Positions 10,084-19,089 of a DNA stretch of 64,000 nucleotides are shown piece after piece (position 1 is the first letter of the stretch; each line of letters opens with the position of its first letter). The stretch comes from JAWKTT01 sp041398965 (GTDB taxonomy: Bacteria > Planctomycetota > Planctomycetia > Planctomycetales > Planctomycetaceae), in NCBI GenBank assembly GCA_041398965.1, contig JAWKTT010000015.1, positions 1-64,000 on the forward strand, in the 5' to 3' direction. The notes beneath the pieces were generated by a model, which saw only the letters and a program-made list of their open reading frames with translations, was not told where the DNA came from and searched no databases. The translations under genes and the position numbers were made by a program.

Positions 10084-11313
10084 ATGAGTTCCAACGAGTC
10101 GGCTCGGTGGTATTTTGATCAGGCGGCGGAGGTGATGGGGCTGTCGAGCAACATGCGGACTTTGCTTTGCACACCTTTGCGAGAAGTGAAGGTGCAAGTC
10201 GCAATCGAGATGGATGATGGTCAAGTTCGCACTCTGATCGGCTACCGTATTCAGCACGATAAGGCGCGCGGACCAATGAAGGGGGGACTGAGGTATCACC
10301 CCGAAGTTGATGCCGACGAAGTCTTGGCTCTCGCATCGCTGATGACCTGGAAAACTGCGGTCGTCAACATTCCCTATGGGGGAGCGAAAGGGGGGATTTC
10401 CGTCTCGCCCAAGGAGTTGAGTCCGGCGGAGTTGGAACGGATCACGCGTAAGTTTGTCGACGAGATTCACGACGTCATCGGTCCAGACAAAGACATCCCC
10501 GCACCTGACATGGGGACGAATGCGCAGGTGATGGCGTGGATCATGAATCAGTATGAGAAGTATCATGGTTTCAACCCGGCGTGTGTGACGGGGAAACCTG
10601 TCGAACTGCATGGGGCCGATGGTCGTGAAGAGGCAACGGGACGCGGTGTCGCCACGATTACGGCAGTAACGCTCGCCCGCAGAAAGGTCTCCGTCAAGGG
10701 AGCGACTGTCGCGGTGCAGGGGTTCGGAAACGTCGGCAGTTATGCCTGCCAGTTTCTGGCCGAAGCGGGAGCGAAGATTGTTTCGATTTCCGATCAATAC
10801 GGCGGCATCCACAACCCGGAGGGACTCGACATTACTGCCGTGAGCAAGCACGTCGCCGAAAAAGGACGTCTCGATGGATTTGTCGGGGCAGATTCGATCA
10901 CCAACGTCGAACTGCTTGCGTCGAAGGTTGACGTGCTAATCCCGGCAGCATTGGGGGGGGTGATTCATGAACAGAACGCCCCGGATGTCCGCGCGAGTTA
11001 CGTCATCGAAGCCGCCAATGGTCCAACAACTCCTGAAGGAGATCGCCTGCTTCATGAGCGGGGAATCCTCGTTGTTCCTGACATTCTGGCCAACGCCGGT
11101 GGAGTAACGGTGAGTTACTTCGAGTGGGTCCAGAACCGACAACATTTCAAGTGGGAGATTGAAAGAGTCCGGACAGAACTCGACAAGATCATGCAAAGTT
11201 CTCTGGACCGAGTCTGGGAACTAGCAGAGCAAAAGAAGGTGTCGTTACGAACTGCGGCCTATATTCTGGGAATCGGGCGTGTGGGCCGTGCCCATGTGCT
11301 TGGCGGTATCTGA
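10084..11313 (+). CDS. Glu/Leu/Phe/Val dehydrogenase (glutamate dehydrogenase-type)
   Basis: A 409-aa amino-acid dehydrogenase linking 2-oxoglutarate and ammonia to glutamate (or a branched-chain analogue). The N-terminal catalytic domain has KGGLRYHPEV and NIPYGGAKGGI with the substrate and catalytic lysines, and PAPDMGTNAQVM. The C-terminal Rossmann domain has VAVQGFGNVGS. The length matches bacterial GDH of about 410-420 aa. The start at 10084 is chosen because AGGG sits 9 bases upstream; an ATG at 10075 overlaps that ribosome-binding site and longer versions have no family sequence. The stop codon lies in the first copy of a 15-bp tandem duplication. Confidence 0.94.
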   Translation: MSSNESARWYFDQAAEVMGLSSNMRTLLCTPLREVKVQVAIEMDDGQVRTLIGYRIQHDKARGPMKGGLRYHPEVDADEVLALASLMTWKTAVVNIPYGGAKGGISVSPKELSPAELERITRKFVDEIHDVIGPDKDIPAPDMGTNAQVMAWIMNQYEKYHGFNPACVTGKPVELHGADGREEATGRGVATITAVTLARRKVSVKGATVAVQGFGNVGSYACQFLAEAGAKIVSISDQYGGIHNPEGLDITAVSKHVAEKGRLDGFVGADSITNVELLASKVDVLIPAALGGVIHEQNAPDVRASYVIEAANGPTTPEGDRLLHERGILVVPDILANAGGVTVSYFEWVQNRQHFKWEIERVRTELDKIMQSSLDRVWELAEQKKVSLRTAAYILGIGRVGRAHVLGGI

Positions 11314-11337
11314 TGTGACGAAATCTGATGTGACGAA
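11308..11337. repeat. Exact 15-bp tandem duplication at the dehydrogenase stop codon
   Basis: ATCTGATGTGACGAA occurs twice in direct succession (11308-11322 and 11323-11337). The first copy contains the TGA stop at 11311-11313. It looks like a recent replication-slippage duplication. Confidence 0.8.
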
Positions 11338-11350
11338 ATGAAGATCGTTC

Positions 11351-11388
11351 GCCCCCTACGTCGGACAGGGCCGTTTGTCGAAGGGGGC
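11351..11388. terminator. Possible bidirectional hairpin between convergent genes
   Basis: GCCCCCT (11351-11357) pairs with AGGGGGC (11382-11388), with partial inner pairing. It lies between the convergent dehydrogenase and endonuclease IV genes. There is no clear T-tract, so intrinsic termination is uncertain. Confidence 0.4.
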
Positions 11389-11394
11389 TGATCG

Positions 11395-12267
11395 CTACTT
11401 CTTGGTCTTCGTCTTCTTCATCAAGCCGCGTAGGGTGCGGAGGTTGACGGCATCCATCTCTTCGCCATCACGTTTTTCCTTTTTAGTTTCGAGGTACATC
11501 GGCAGACTCGCGAAACGGGGGTCGTTGACGACATGTTCGAACGGCCTCAAGCCGAGGCAGCCTTCGCCAATGTGTTCATGGCGATCGACTCGACTCCCCA
11601 GTCCCTTCTTGCTGTCATTCAGGTGGAACGCCCGGATGCGATCGATCCCGATCTGCTTGTCGAACTCGTCGAATGTCTGCTGGTATTCCTCTGGCGTTCC
11701 GATGGGATAACCAGCGGCGAAGATGTGACAAGTGTCGACACAGACGCCGCAGCGATCAGGGTGTTCCGTCTGTTTGAGGATTTGTCCGATGTGTTCAAAG
11801 CGATGTCCGAGATTCGTCCCTTGACCTGCCGTCGTTTCGAGCCATGTTTCCACCTTGAATCCTGACGTGCGACGATGAATCTCGTTGAGCGCGACAATGA
11901 TTCGTTCGAGACCGTCTGCTTCGGTGCTGTCGACAAAACTCCCTGGATGCATCACCACGCCCGATAGCCCGAGTGCTTCTGCCCGTTCGAGTTCGATCAC
12001 GAAAGCGTCGATCGATTTACGCCAGAGTTCGTCCTGGGGACTGGCTAGGTTAATGAGGTAGCTGTCGTGCGAGCAGGGGATCTTCAACCCACCCTCTTTC
12101 ACCGCGTTCTGAAACATCCGTATGTCGTCGTCAAGCAACGGCTTCCCTTGCCACTGATTATTGTTCTTGGTGAAGATTTGTACGGTCTCCATTCCGAACG
12201 AGGCGGCAGCTTCGGCTGCTTTGTGGTAACCACCAGCGATGGAGAGATGAGAGCCGAACAGAGGCAT
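11395..12267 (-). CDS. nfo: Endonuclease IV (AP endonuclease, Nfo)
   Basis: A 290-aa zinc-dependent TIM-barrel apurinic/apyrimidinic endonuclease of base-excision repair. Family patterns are clear: FGSHLSIAGGYHKA at the N terminus, VMHPGSFVD, GVCVDTCHIFAAGY, HLNDSKKGLGSRVDRHEHIGEG and YLETKKE. They carry the His/Glu/Asp ligands of the trinuclear zinc centre. The start at 12267 gives the expected length; an upstream in-frame start at 12351 would add 28 residues unlike the family. The C terminus is Lys/Thr-rich (MKKTKTKK). It converges on the dehydrogenase gene and diverges from the pyrophosphatase gene. Confidence 0.95.
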   Translation of the reverse strand: MPLFGSHLSIAGGYHKAAEAAASFGMETVQIFTKNNNQWQGKPLLDDDIRMFQNAVKEGGLKIPCSHDSYLINLASPQDELWRKSIDAFVIELERAEALGLSGVVMHPGSFVDSTEADGLERIIVALNEIHRRTSGFKVETWLETTAGQGTNLGHRFEHIGQILKQTEHPDRCGVCVDTCHIFAAGYPIGTPEEYQQTFDEFDKQIGIDRIRAFHLNDSKKGLGSRVDRHEHIGEGCLGLRPFEHVVNDPRFASLPMYLETKKEKRDGEEMDAVNLRTLRGLMKKTKTKK

Positions 12268-12352
12268 TGCTTGCTCACTTGAACTGTAGGATGAAATGTA
12301 ATCGTCAATGAATTTCAGAGTCGGTTCGAGGTGATGGTTGATTTGAACCAAC

Positions 12353-12400
12353 GACTCGACATTGGGGAAATGGAGTGACTCGACATTGGTGTGATGGAGT
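12353..12400. repeat. Two-copy 24-bp imperfect tandem repeat
   Basis: GACTCGACATTGG followed by 11 more bases is repeated directly (12353-12376 and 12377-12400) with about three mismatches. It lies in the divergent region upstream of nfo. Function unknown. Confidence 0.6.
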
Positions 12401-12726
12401 GTCGCGGAACGGGGGACACCGTGTGCTCTCGCTTATGCTCGTTTGGGGAGATTGTGTGCAGACTCCGGTGCAGTGTGGCGGCCTCGGCGACGGTCGGCAA
12501 CCCAGCGGAGAATCCACGAAGGAAGTCTTCAGTCGCGAATTGACAGTCGAATCGGCCCGGCCTACACTCGGCCAAGTCATAAATGCTGGCGACCCATTGC
12601 GGAGAAATGTCTCGCGGGAAATAGGTCATGGCAGTCGAGACGTTTGAAGCAAGTGTGAGGGAGGGACTCTCCACACTTTCCGGGATGCGGTCGCGGCCCC
12701 CCTCACGCTCGGAGACGTTCGCTAGG

Positions 12727-15360
12727 ATGACAACCTCACATGGTGCCCTGCTTCGTTCGCCTGTTTGGCGAGTTCTATTGGCCTCGTTCTTTCTACTGCT
12801 CCTCGGTGGTCCATTGTGGGCAGACGAAGTCGGCTCCACGGCGGACAACGCCAGTATCGACTCGGCGGTCTGTCTCGGCATTAGCGTCGCGGTCGGTTGT
12901 TCAATCCTAGCACTCGGATGGGCTTACTATTTCTTCTGCTGGATGAAGAAGCAAGACCCGGGCGACGAACAAATGGTGAAGATTGCGGGGTATGTCACCG
13001 AAGGTGCGAATGCCTATCTCATGCGTCAGTATAAAGTGGTCGGCATCTTCTTTCTGGTAACGATGGCTTTGCTGATGGTGGTCTCGTTCGGACTGCATGC
13101 CCAGTCCCCATGGGTGCCGTTTGCGTTTGTGTCGGGGGGCTTCTTCTCAGCACTGGCGGGTTGGTTCGGAATGAAGACGGCGACGGCAGCCAGTTCGCGG
13201 ACGGCTCAAGCGTGCAAGGGGTCGTTGAACGGTGGCTTGCAAGTGGCGTTTCGCAGTGGAGCCGTCATGGGGTTGACCGTGGTCGGACTCGGGTTGTTCG
13301 ACATCTGCCTCTGGTTTGGGGTGCTGTATTGGGGGTTTCACCTTCCCTTGGAAGAGATCACCGTGACGATGCTGTGCTTTGGAATGGGGGCAAGTAGTCA
13401 GGCACTGTTTGCTCGCGTGGGTGGGGGCATCTTTACGAAGGCGGCTGACGTCGGGGCTGACTTGGTCGGCAAGGTCGAGGCCGGAATTCCTGAAGACGAC
13501 CCGCGAAATCCAGCGACCATTGCTGACAACGTCGGCGACAACGTGGGAGACGTCGCCGGGATGGGGGCCGACTTGTATGAGTCTTACTGCGGGTCGATTC
13601 TCGCCAGTGCCGCTCTCGGCGTCGCGGCGTACTCGGGATTCCCTCGGATGCAGTTCATGATGCTCTTGTTGCCGATCGTGTTGGCCGGGCTCGGGATCGT
13701 GATGTCAATTGTCGGGATGTATCTCGTTCGTACGAAAGAAGGGGCAACTCAAGAGAACCTGCTGAAGGCATTAGGGAACGGCGTCAACGGCAGCAGCATC
13801 GGCATCGCGGCCGTGGCGGCGGCGCTCGTGTGGGTCATCTTGGTAAAACCATCGGCTTACCTCGCAGGCATCGAAGGGGCCGAGGGCTTGCGTCAGGGGA
13901 CGCAGTTGTTCGGTGTGTTTGCGGCAGTCGTCATCGGATTGGTGTCAGGGGTGCTCATTGGTTGGTGGACCGAATACAGCACGAGTGACGTCTATGCTCC
14001 AACTCAACGGATTGCCCAGCAAGCCGAAACTGGTCCGGCCACCGTCATCATTGCAGGGATTGCCGAAGGTTTTTACAGCGTGTGGGTCCCGATCGTCGTG
14101 ATCGGCGCGGCGATTATTCTGGCGTTTGGATCATGTACCGGATTTGCCTTCTCGGACACGAGTCTCTTTGCGATGGGGCTCTACGGGGTCGGGATTGCGG
14201 CCGTCGGAATGCTCAGCACGCTCGGCATCACGCTGGCGACTGACGCCTATGGACCGATTGCCGACAATGCCGGCGGCAACGCCGAAATGACGCATCAAGA
14301 CCCCGAGGTTCGCAAGCGGACCGATGCCCTCGACAGCTTGGGGAATACGACAGCCGCCACAGGGAAAGGATTCGCGATTGGATCGGCCGCACTCACCGCT
14401 TTGGCATTGCTTGCGGCGTATGTGGAAGAGGTTCGCGTCGGCTTTGATCGCTGGGCCGTCACAACAGCGAACGTCGCGGTAACAGAAGATGCCACTGACG
14501 CCAAAGCGACGATCATTCGTCCTGGTGTTGCTGCGGTTCAACTCTCTGATGCCGCGTTTTCCCAGATGTATCCACTCGAAAAGGTACGCCCGCATGGGGG
14601 GCAAAAGAACGAAGCGATCTTGATCTTCTCACCAACGACCGACTCTCAAAGAGGTCGGCTCACGGGGGTTGTCGGAAAGGATGCGAAGATTGGGACACAA
14701 GCGTCGCTCAACTTGTTGTCACTTCGCGATGATGGCTTGGCGATCTCTGTCCGTAAGGCGACTTTGCCCGATTTCGTTCGGTACTACGACGTCTCGGTCA
14801 TGAATCCGAAGGTGTTGGTCGGAATGTTTCTCGGGGTGATGCTCGCCTTCGTCTTTTGTGCAATGACGATGAAGGCGGTCGGTCGAGCAGCCGGGGCAAT
14901 GGTGGAAGAAGTCCGCCGTCAGTTCCGCGATATCACTGGCATTATGGCAGGAACGGCCGAGCCGGAGTATGCGAAGTGCGTTGACATCAGCACGACGGCT
15001 GCACAGAGGGAAATGGTCGTCCCGGCCTGTCTTGGACTCATCGTCCCGGTTGTTGTCGGTTTGGTACTCGGGGTCGGCGGGGTGATGGGGATGCTTGCCG
15101 GCGGACTGACGGCGGGCTTCGCCGTCGCGATCATGATGGCGAACGCGGGGGGGGCCTGGGACAACGCCAAGAAGTACATCGAAGCGGGAGCCCACGGCGG
15201 TAAAGGGACGACGGCTCACAAAGCGGCCGTCGTCGGCGATACTGTCGGCGACCCCTTTAAGGACACGTCGGGCCCCAGCCTGAACATTCTCATCAAACTC
15301 ATGAGTATGGTCTCTGTCGTCTTCGCCGGCCTCATCGTCAAGTACGCGCTCAACTTCTAA
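12727..15360 (+). CDS. hppA: Membrane-bound ion-translocating pyrophosphatase, K+-dependent type
   Basis: An 877-aa polytopic membrane pyrophosphatase that couples PPi hydrolysis to H+ or Na+ export. The substrate loop GGGIFTKAADVGADLVGKVE, the DNVGDNVGDVAGMGAD motif and the C-terminal NAGGAWDNAKKYIE/HKAAVVGDTVGDPFKDTSGP block are all intact. LGNTTAATGKG has Ala where K+-independent enzymes have Lys, which indicates the K+-dependent subfamily; H+ versus Na+ cannot be settled by eye. The protein is longer than the usual 670-800 aa because about 110 polar residues are inserted between two membrane segments. The ATG at 12727 starts a signal-like hydrophobic helix ending in LWADE; an in-frame ATG at 12628 is possible but less likely. 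Confidence 0.93.
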   Translation: MTTSHGALLRSPVWRVLLASFFLLLLGGPLWADEVGSTADNASIDSAVCLGISVAVGCSILALGWAYYFFCWMKKQDPGDEQMVKIAGYVTEGANAYLMRQYKVVGIFFLVTMALLMVVSFGLHAQSPWVPFAFVSGGFFSALAGWFGMKTATAASSRTAQACKGSLNGGLQVAFRSGAVMGLTVVGLGLFDICLWFGVLYWGFHLPLEEITVTMLCFGMGASSQALFARVGGGIFTKAADVGADLVGKVEAGIPEDDPRNPATIADNVGDNVGDVAGMGADLYESYCGSILASAALGVAAYSGFPRMQFMMLLLPIVLAGLGIVMSIVGMYLVRTKEGATQENLLKALGNGVNGSSIGIAAVAAALVWVILVKPSAYLAGIEGAEGLRQGTQLFGVFAAVVIGLVSGVLIGWWTEYSTSDVYAPTQRIAQQAETGPATVIIAGIAEGFYSVWVPIVVIGAAIILAFGSCTGFAFSDTSLFAMGLYGVGIAAVGMLSTLGITLATDAYGPIADNAGGNAEMTHQDPEVRKRTDALDSLGNTTAATGKGFAIGSAALTALALLAAYVEEVRVGFDRWAVTTANVAVTEDATDAKATIIRPGVAAVQLSDAAFSQMYPLEKVRPHGGQKNEAILIFSPTTDSQRGRLTGVVGKDAKIGTQASLNLLSLRDDGLAISVRKATLPDFVRYYDVSVMNPKVLVGMFLGVMLAFVFCAMTMKAVGRAAGAMVEEVRRQFRDITGIMAGTAEPEYAKCVDISTTAAQREMVVPACLGLIVPVVVGLVLGVGGVMGMLAGGLTAGFAVAIMMANAGGAWDNAKKYIEAGAHGGKGTTAHKAAVVGDTVGDPFKDTSGPSLNILIKLMSMVSVVFAGLIVKYALNF

Positions 15361-15401
15361 AGCCGAGTCATTCAGATCATCTTTCTTTAGCTGCACGATC
15401 C

Positions 15402-15440
15402 CGGTTTCGCCCCACACTTCCCTGTGTGGGGCTACTTCGG
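15402..15440. repeat. Palindromic repeat, left copy flanking the nucleotidyltransferase gene
   Basis: GCCCCACAC (15409-15417) and GTGTGGGGC (15424-15432) form a perfect 9-bp stem with a 6-base loop. It sits in a longer conserved context (GGTTTC before, then ACTTCGGGG after). The same element recurs at 16126-16166 in the same orientation. It may also act as a transcription end for the pyrophosphatase gene. Confidence 0.8.
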
Positions 15441-15508
15441 GGATGTTGTCGGCATGCCATCGGTGGTATCATCTTCATGGGCGATGTCATCGTGGCGCGA
15501 GGGATGTG

Positions 15509-16102
15509 ATGGTCGAGATCAAATATCAGGGCGACGTCCTCTGGCAAAGAATCGAGTCTGCCGTGGAGATCGTGAAGGATCGACTGCGTCGAGTCACGCA
15601 AGCCTTGAACAGTGCGGAGATTCCCTACGCCGTCATCGGCGGGAATGCGGTGCAGCATTGGGTGGCGCAGGTGGATGAGTCGGTTGTCAGGAACACTCGC
15701 GACGTCGACATCATTCTGCGAAAGGCCGATCTTGAGGCAGCCATCGTGGCGTTGGAAAAGGTCGGCTTTCGGTATCGTCACGCGGCAGGCATCTCGATGT
15801 TTCTCGATGGCCCAGACGCCAAAGCCCGAGACGCTGTGCATGTGTTGTTTGCCGGAACCAAGGTCCGCGAAGACTACCCCGAAGCGGTCCCTGATGTCGA
15901 AGAGTACGTCCTCATCCACGATGCCCGCACCCTCCCACTGGAGGACCTCGTGAAGATGAAGCTCACGTCGTATCGTGACAAGGACAAGGTCCATGTACGC
16001 GACATGCTCTCGATCGGTCTCATCGATGAAACTTGGCTCCCCCGCTATTCCCCCATCCTCCAACAGCGTCTGCAAGACCTCATCGACGACCCCGACGGCT
16101 GA
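15509..16102 (+). CDS. Nucleotidyltransferase-fold protein (AbiEii/DUF6036-like)
   Basis: A 197-aa protein with the minimal nucleotidyltransferase pattern: YAVIGGNAVQHWV (GG-x-A-x-x-H), then NTRDVDIIL supplying the DxD-like metal ligand. Residues DARTLPLEDLVKMKL and YRDKDKVHVRDML follow. This layout is typical of AbiEii-type toxins and related stand-alone nucleotidyltransferases. No antitoxin partner is seen next to it. The start at 15509 is supported by GAGGG just upstream; an earlier in-frame ATG at 15443 adds a His/Arg-rich stretch unlike the family. The gene is bracketed by two near-identical palindromes, suggesting it moves or moved as a unit. The exact function is not established. Confidence 0.75.
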   Translation: MVEIKYQGDVLWQRIESAVEIVKDRLRRVTQALNSAEIPYAVIGGNAVQHWVAQVDESVVRNTRDVDIILRKADLEAAIVALEKVGFRYRHAAGISMFLDGPDAKARDAVHVLFAGTKVREDYPEAVPDVEEYVLIHDARTLPLEDLVKMKLTSYRDKDKVHVRDMLSIGLIDETWLPRYSPILQQRLQDLIDDPDG

Positions 16103-16125
16103 GCCAGGCGGCTTCGCCCTAGCAT

Positions 16126-16166
16126 CGCCGTTTCGCCCCACACCGTCATGTGTGGGGCGACTTCGG
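16126..16166. repeat. Palindromic repeat, right copy flanking the nucleotidyltransferase gene
   Basis: GCCCCACAC (16135-16143), loop CGTCAT, GTGTGGGGC (16150-16158), preceded by GTTTC and followed by GACTTCGGGG. It closely matches the copy at 15402-15440, including the flanks outside the stem. Confidence 0.8.
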
Positions 16167-16207
16167 GGCGATTTCGACACCGATTAGCAGAAACCGAAAG
16201 TGGGGCC

Positions 16208-17584
16208 TCAGTCGAGGCTCCAACCTTCGCGGGGAGTGCGGCGGAGGAACTGTTCGGCAGCGGGACAGTTGGGGGATGTCAGGGTCGTGGTGTCCCATTC
16301 GATTTTCTGACCGCATCGATGAGCAACGTTTCCGAGATGATTGGCCTCCGTCAGCAGTCCGGCATATGTCGAGAACGGGCTGCCCGTGGGCGTCCCATTG
16401 ACGCACGCCAGGAGCCACTCTTCGTGCTGACCGGGTGACACTGGAAGAAACGGCTCTGGACCTTTGAACTCTGTAAACTTCGACTCGGGCAAGAGCACAT
16501 GTTTGCCATAGTCTGAGAGTAACATGCCATCGTCACCGATGAAGAGGACACCGTTGCCCCATTGAGGAATTCCCTTTTCTTTCCAGATTGTCGGCTTGTG
16601 GGTCCCCTGATGCCATGTCAACTTGCAGGGGGGAAGGTCGCCCCGCTGACCATATTCGTAAACGGCGGTCAGCGACGCAGGTGCCAACTCGGGATGAGCG
16701 GGAGCGTCGCTGAAGGATTCGACGGTCTTCGGGGCGTCGAGCTTCAACGCCCAGAAGGGGAGATCGTTCCAATGGCTTCCAAGGTCTGACATCGTCCCGT
16801 TCCCAAAGTCCCACCATCGATACCACTTCGGACCCGGGAAGTAGACCGGATGAAATGGTCGCATGGGGGCCGGTCCAATCCAGAGGTTCCAGTCGAGATG
16901 AGCCGGTGGTTCGACCGCTTCTTTCGGACGTTCGGTGACAAACACGATGTCGCGATGCGTCTTCGCTTCTTCTTCGGTTTGCAGCCCCCACGACCGAGAG
17001 ACCCAGACGTGGCACTCGCGAACCGGGCCGATGGCTCCCGATTGAATCAGTTCGACCACGCGGCGATAGTTCGGCATCCCATGAATCTGGGTTCCCATCT
17101 GTGTGGCGACCTTCGCTTCGCCGGCGACCGTCATGATGCGACGGGATTCTTCGACGTTCAAAGTCAGCGGCTTTTCGCAATAAACGTGCTTTCCCTGTTT
17201 GAGGGCCGGCATTGTTGCATAAGCGTGAATGTGTTCCGGGGCACTGACGACCACGCCGTCAATATCGTCGGTCTGCTTGTAAAGTTCACGAAAATCGGTG
17301 TAGGTGCGAGCATCGTGAAATCGCTTTGACGCACCTTCCAACACCTGTCGATTGACGTCGCACAGGGCCACAACCTCCACCTTCACCAGCGACTGCTCGG
17401 TCATTGACTTCAGGTTGGCTCCGCCGCGACCTCCGGTGCCGATGAAGGCAAGTCGTAACGGCGAATTGGACTTCTTCGGCTGAGCGAAAGCCGGGGCCGA
17501 CGGAGCGGTCCCCAGAGCGATTCCCGCTCCTGCGGCGGACGATGCCATAAGAAAGTCGCGTCGCGAGACAGTGTTGTGGGTCAT
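16208..17584 (-). CDS. Gfo/Idh/MocA-family oxidoreductase with Tat signal
   Basis: A 458-aa NAD(P)-dependent oxidoreductase of the glucose-fructose oxidoreductase/inositol dehydrogenase family. The start at 17584 has GGGAG upstream and opens with a Tat signal (TVSRRDFLMASSAAGAGIA), so the protein is exported folded. The Rossmann domain starts LRLAFIGTGGRGGANL. EKPLTLNVEESRRI is the family's conserved EKP motif. The C-terminal half has the planctomycete-type WYRWWDFGNGTMSDLGSHWNDLPFWAL block. Planctomycete genomes carry many such paralogues, whose substrates (sugars or polyols) are mostly unknown. An earlier in-frame start at 17656 lacks the Tat motif at its N terminus. Confidence 0.93.
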   Translation of the reverse strand: MTHNTVSRRDFLMASSAAGAGIALGTAPSAPAFAQPKKSNSPLRLAFIGTGGRGGANLKSMTEQSLVKVEVVALCDVNRQVLEGASKRFHDARTYTDFRELYKQTDDIDGVVVSAPEHIHAYATMPALKQGKHVYCEKPLTLNVEESRRIMTVAGEAKVATQMGTQIHGMPNYRRVVELIQSGAIGPVRECHVWVSRSWGLQTEEEAKTHRDIVFVTERPKEAVEPPAHLDWNLWIGPAPMRPFHPVYFPGPKWYRWWDFGNGTMSDLGSHWNDLPFWALKLDAPKTVESFSDAPAHPELAPASLTAVYEYGQRGDLPPCKLTWHQGTHKPTIWKEKGIPQWGNGVLFIGDDGMLLSDYGKHVLLPESKFTEFKGPEPFLPVSPGQHEEWLLACVNGTPTGSPFSTYAGLLTEANHLGNVAHRCGQKIEWDTTTLTSPNCPAAEQFLRRTPREGWSLD

Positions 17585-18279
17585 CTGTTGCTCCCGAATG
17601 GATTTGAGTAACGTGCCTGGTCGAACAGCCGTTTGAAAAAGGACGTCAGTAATCATCCGAGTTTCGCTCGTCGACTACTGGCTGAACCTGACCAGTAGAG
17701 TACATAAACGTCACATCAAACACGACTGATTGACGACTGGATGGAATAACCACCGATTGGAGAGGCGGTCTCCGTGAATCGGGTGATCCAGAAGGGGGCC
17801 AGTTCTGATTAACGGATTCGCCGCGGAGAGCGGTGATGGCGAGGACACCAGTTTCGCTGGAGTACATCCTGGGGCCGGTGTCATTGTTAGCCCACTTGGG
17901 GGCCTTTAGCGCGTAGGCCGATTAGTCGCATGACTATCGACTCTATCATCCCTCTGACGATCCGCCGTCTGCGAGCCTGCAGAGCATTGAAGGTGTGAGT
18001 TGTTTGGAGCAATGAGTCTTGATGTGGCGATGGGTGTTGATATTGCGAAGCCGTGGCGGCGGGGTTCGGATGTCTTGGGGCCGTTTTCATCAAGACTTTG
18101 GCCGTCACGACAATCCGATCCGCAAACCGCTAAGGCATCTATCCTGACTACATCCCTGCCTCGTCCTTGGGAACGGAAACCGACGCCCCCGAAATGTCCT
18201 AACTCGCCCCCCATCTTCAATGCCCTGCGTGTGCTGAACCCAGCGCGTGGTCTTGGAGTGTGAAATGAGGGTCCGTTGA
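17585..18279. other. 695-bp intergenic region, no gene supported
   Basis: Overlapping 60-100 codon frames exist on both strands, but none has a ribosome-binding site, recognisable domain or secretion signal. A decayed gene is possible, but I could not identify one. Confidence 0.4.
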
Positions 18280-18705
18280 TTAGTAGCCGTAGTGGCTGTA
18301 ATGCGGGCCAACATGGTAATGGGAGTGAGCGGGGATTACGTCGTAGTGATTGCCATGAGGGACCACTTGTGTGGGGTAGTAGTCGTAGTGGCCGGTGTTG
18401 TAGGTGGGGTACTGGATCGACGAAGTGCGATAGTAGCTGTTGTAGTTACTGACGCCGTAGATCGGTTGACCGCTGCGGTAACCAGTGTATCCCGAGTAGC
18501 TTCTGACCGGGGTGCTGTAATAGCTCTGATGACCGCCGACATGACTGTAGCCACCATGTCCGTGTCCGTAGTGTCCTCCCCGATAGTTATTGCCATAGTA
18601 TCCGTTCCCCCCTCGGCCGAAGGTGATTTGCACCCCGCCAGCTTGGGCATCGGAAGTGGCGATCAGGCAGAGTACGGCGGACGTTGCGATTATGGACTTG
18701 AACAT
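18280..18705 (-). CDS. Small secreted His/Tyr/Gly/Ser-rich protein
   Basis: A 141-aa exported protein of biased composition. The N-terminal signal MFKSIIATSAVLCLIATSDAQA ends in a good cleavage site. The mature part is rich in Tyr, His, Gly and Ser, with many HYG/GYS/NYY-type short motifs (GHYGHGHGGY, HSHYHVGPHYSHYGY). The ATG at 18705 has GGAG at 7-base spacing; upstream in-frame codons are ordinary Arg-rich intergenic translation. Similar low-complexity secreted proteins occur in planctomycetes. The many His residues might bind metal, but that is only inference. No enzymatic motif is seen. Confidence 0.8.
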   Translation of the reverse strand: MFKSIIATSAVLCLIATSDAQAGGVQITFGRGGNGYYGNNYRGGHYGHGHGGYSHVGGHQSYYSTPVRSYSGYTGYRSGQPIYGVSNYNSYYRTSSIQYPTYNTGHYDYYPTQVVPHGNHYDVIPAHSHYHVGPHYSHYGY

Positions 18706-19089
18706 GGCAGTCTCCAAGTAAGATGGTGATCGATCGGCTGTACCACGCAGCCGGCATCGTGCACGAGTCAGTTGAGCAGAAACGGTGCCAATCGGCAGAA
18801 TCTGCTGATTCGGATCATAGTCCCAGGAATTCGTGGCGTCTACGCCCTTCCCCTTGCGTCTGACACTGACATCACTGTGGGGAATTGTGTCGTCACTTTG
18901 GAGACATTTTCGCCGATCACTCACTGGACGTCGAAACAGTCAGAACCGTCAACAACGGCCGATCGAGAATGACCCCAAGTGAACGAGGTGGCTCCTCCCA
19001 AACGGAGGGGAGAGCGGGATTGCGTTTGACCTTTGCCTGTGGCGGGCATAACGTCTATTCGAGGCTCACATCTTCATGGGAGGCACATG
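18706..19089. other. Divergent promoter region (secreted His/Tyr-rich protein / lon)
   Basis: No credible coding frame. It should hold the promoters of both flanking genes. No HrcA-type CIRCE element or other stress-regulator site was recognised. Confidence 0.4.
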
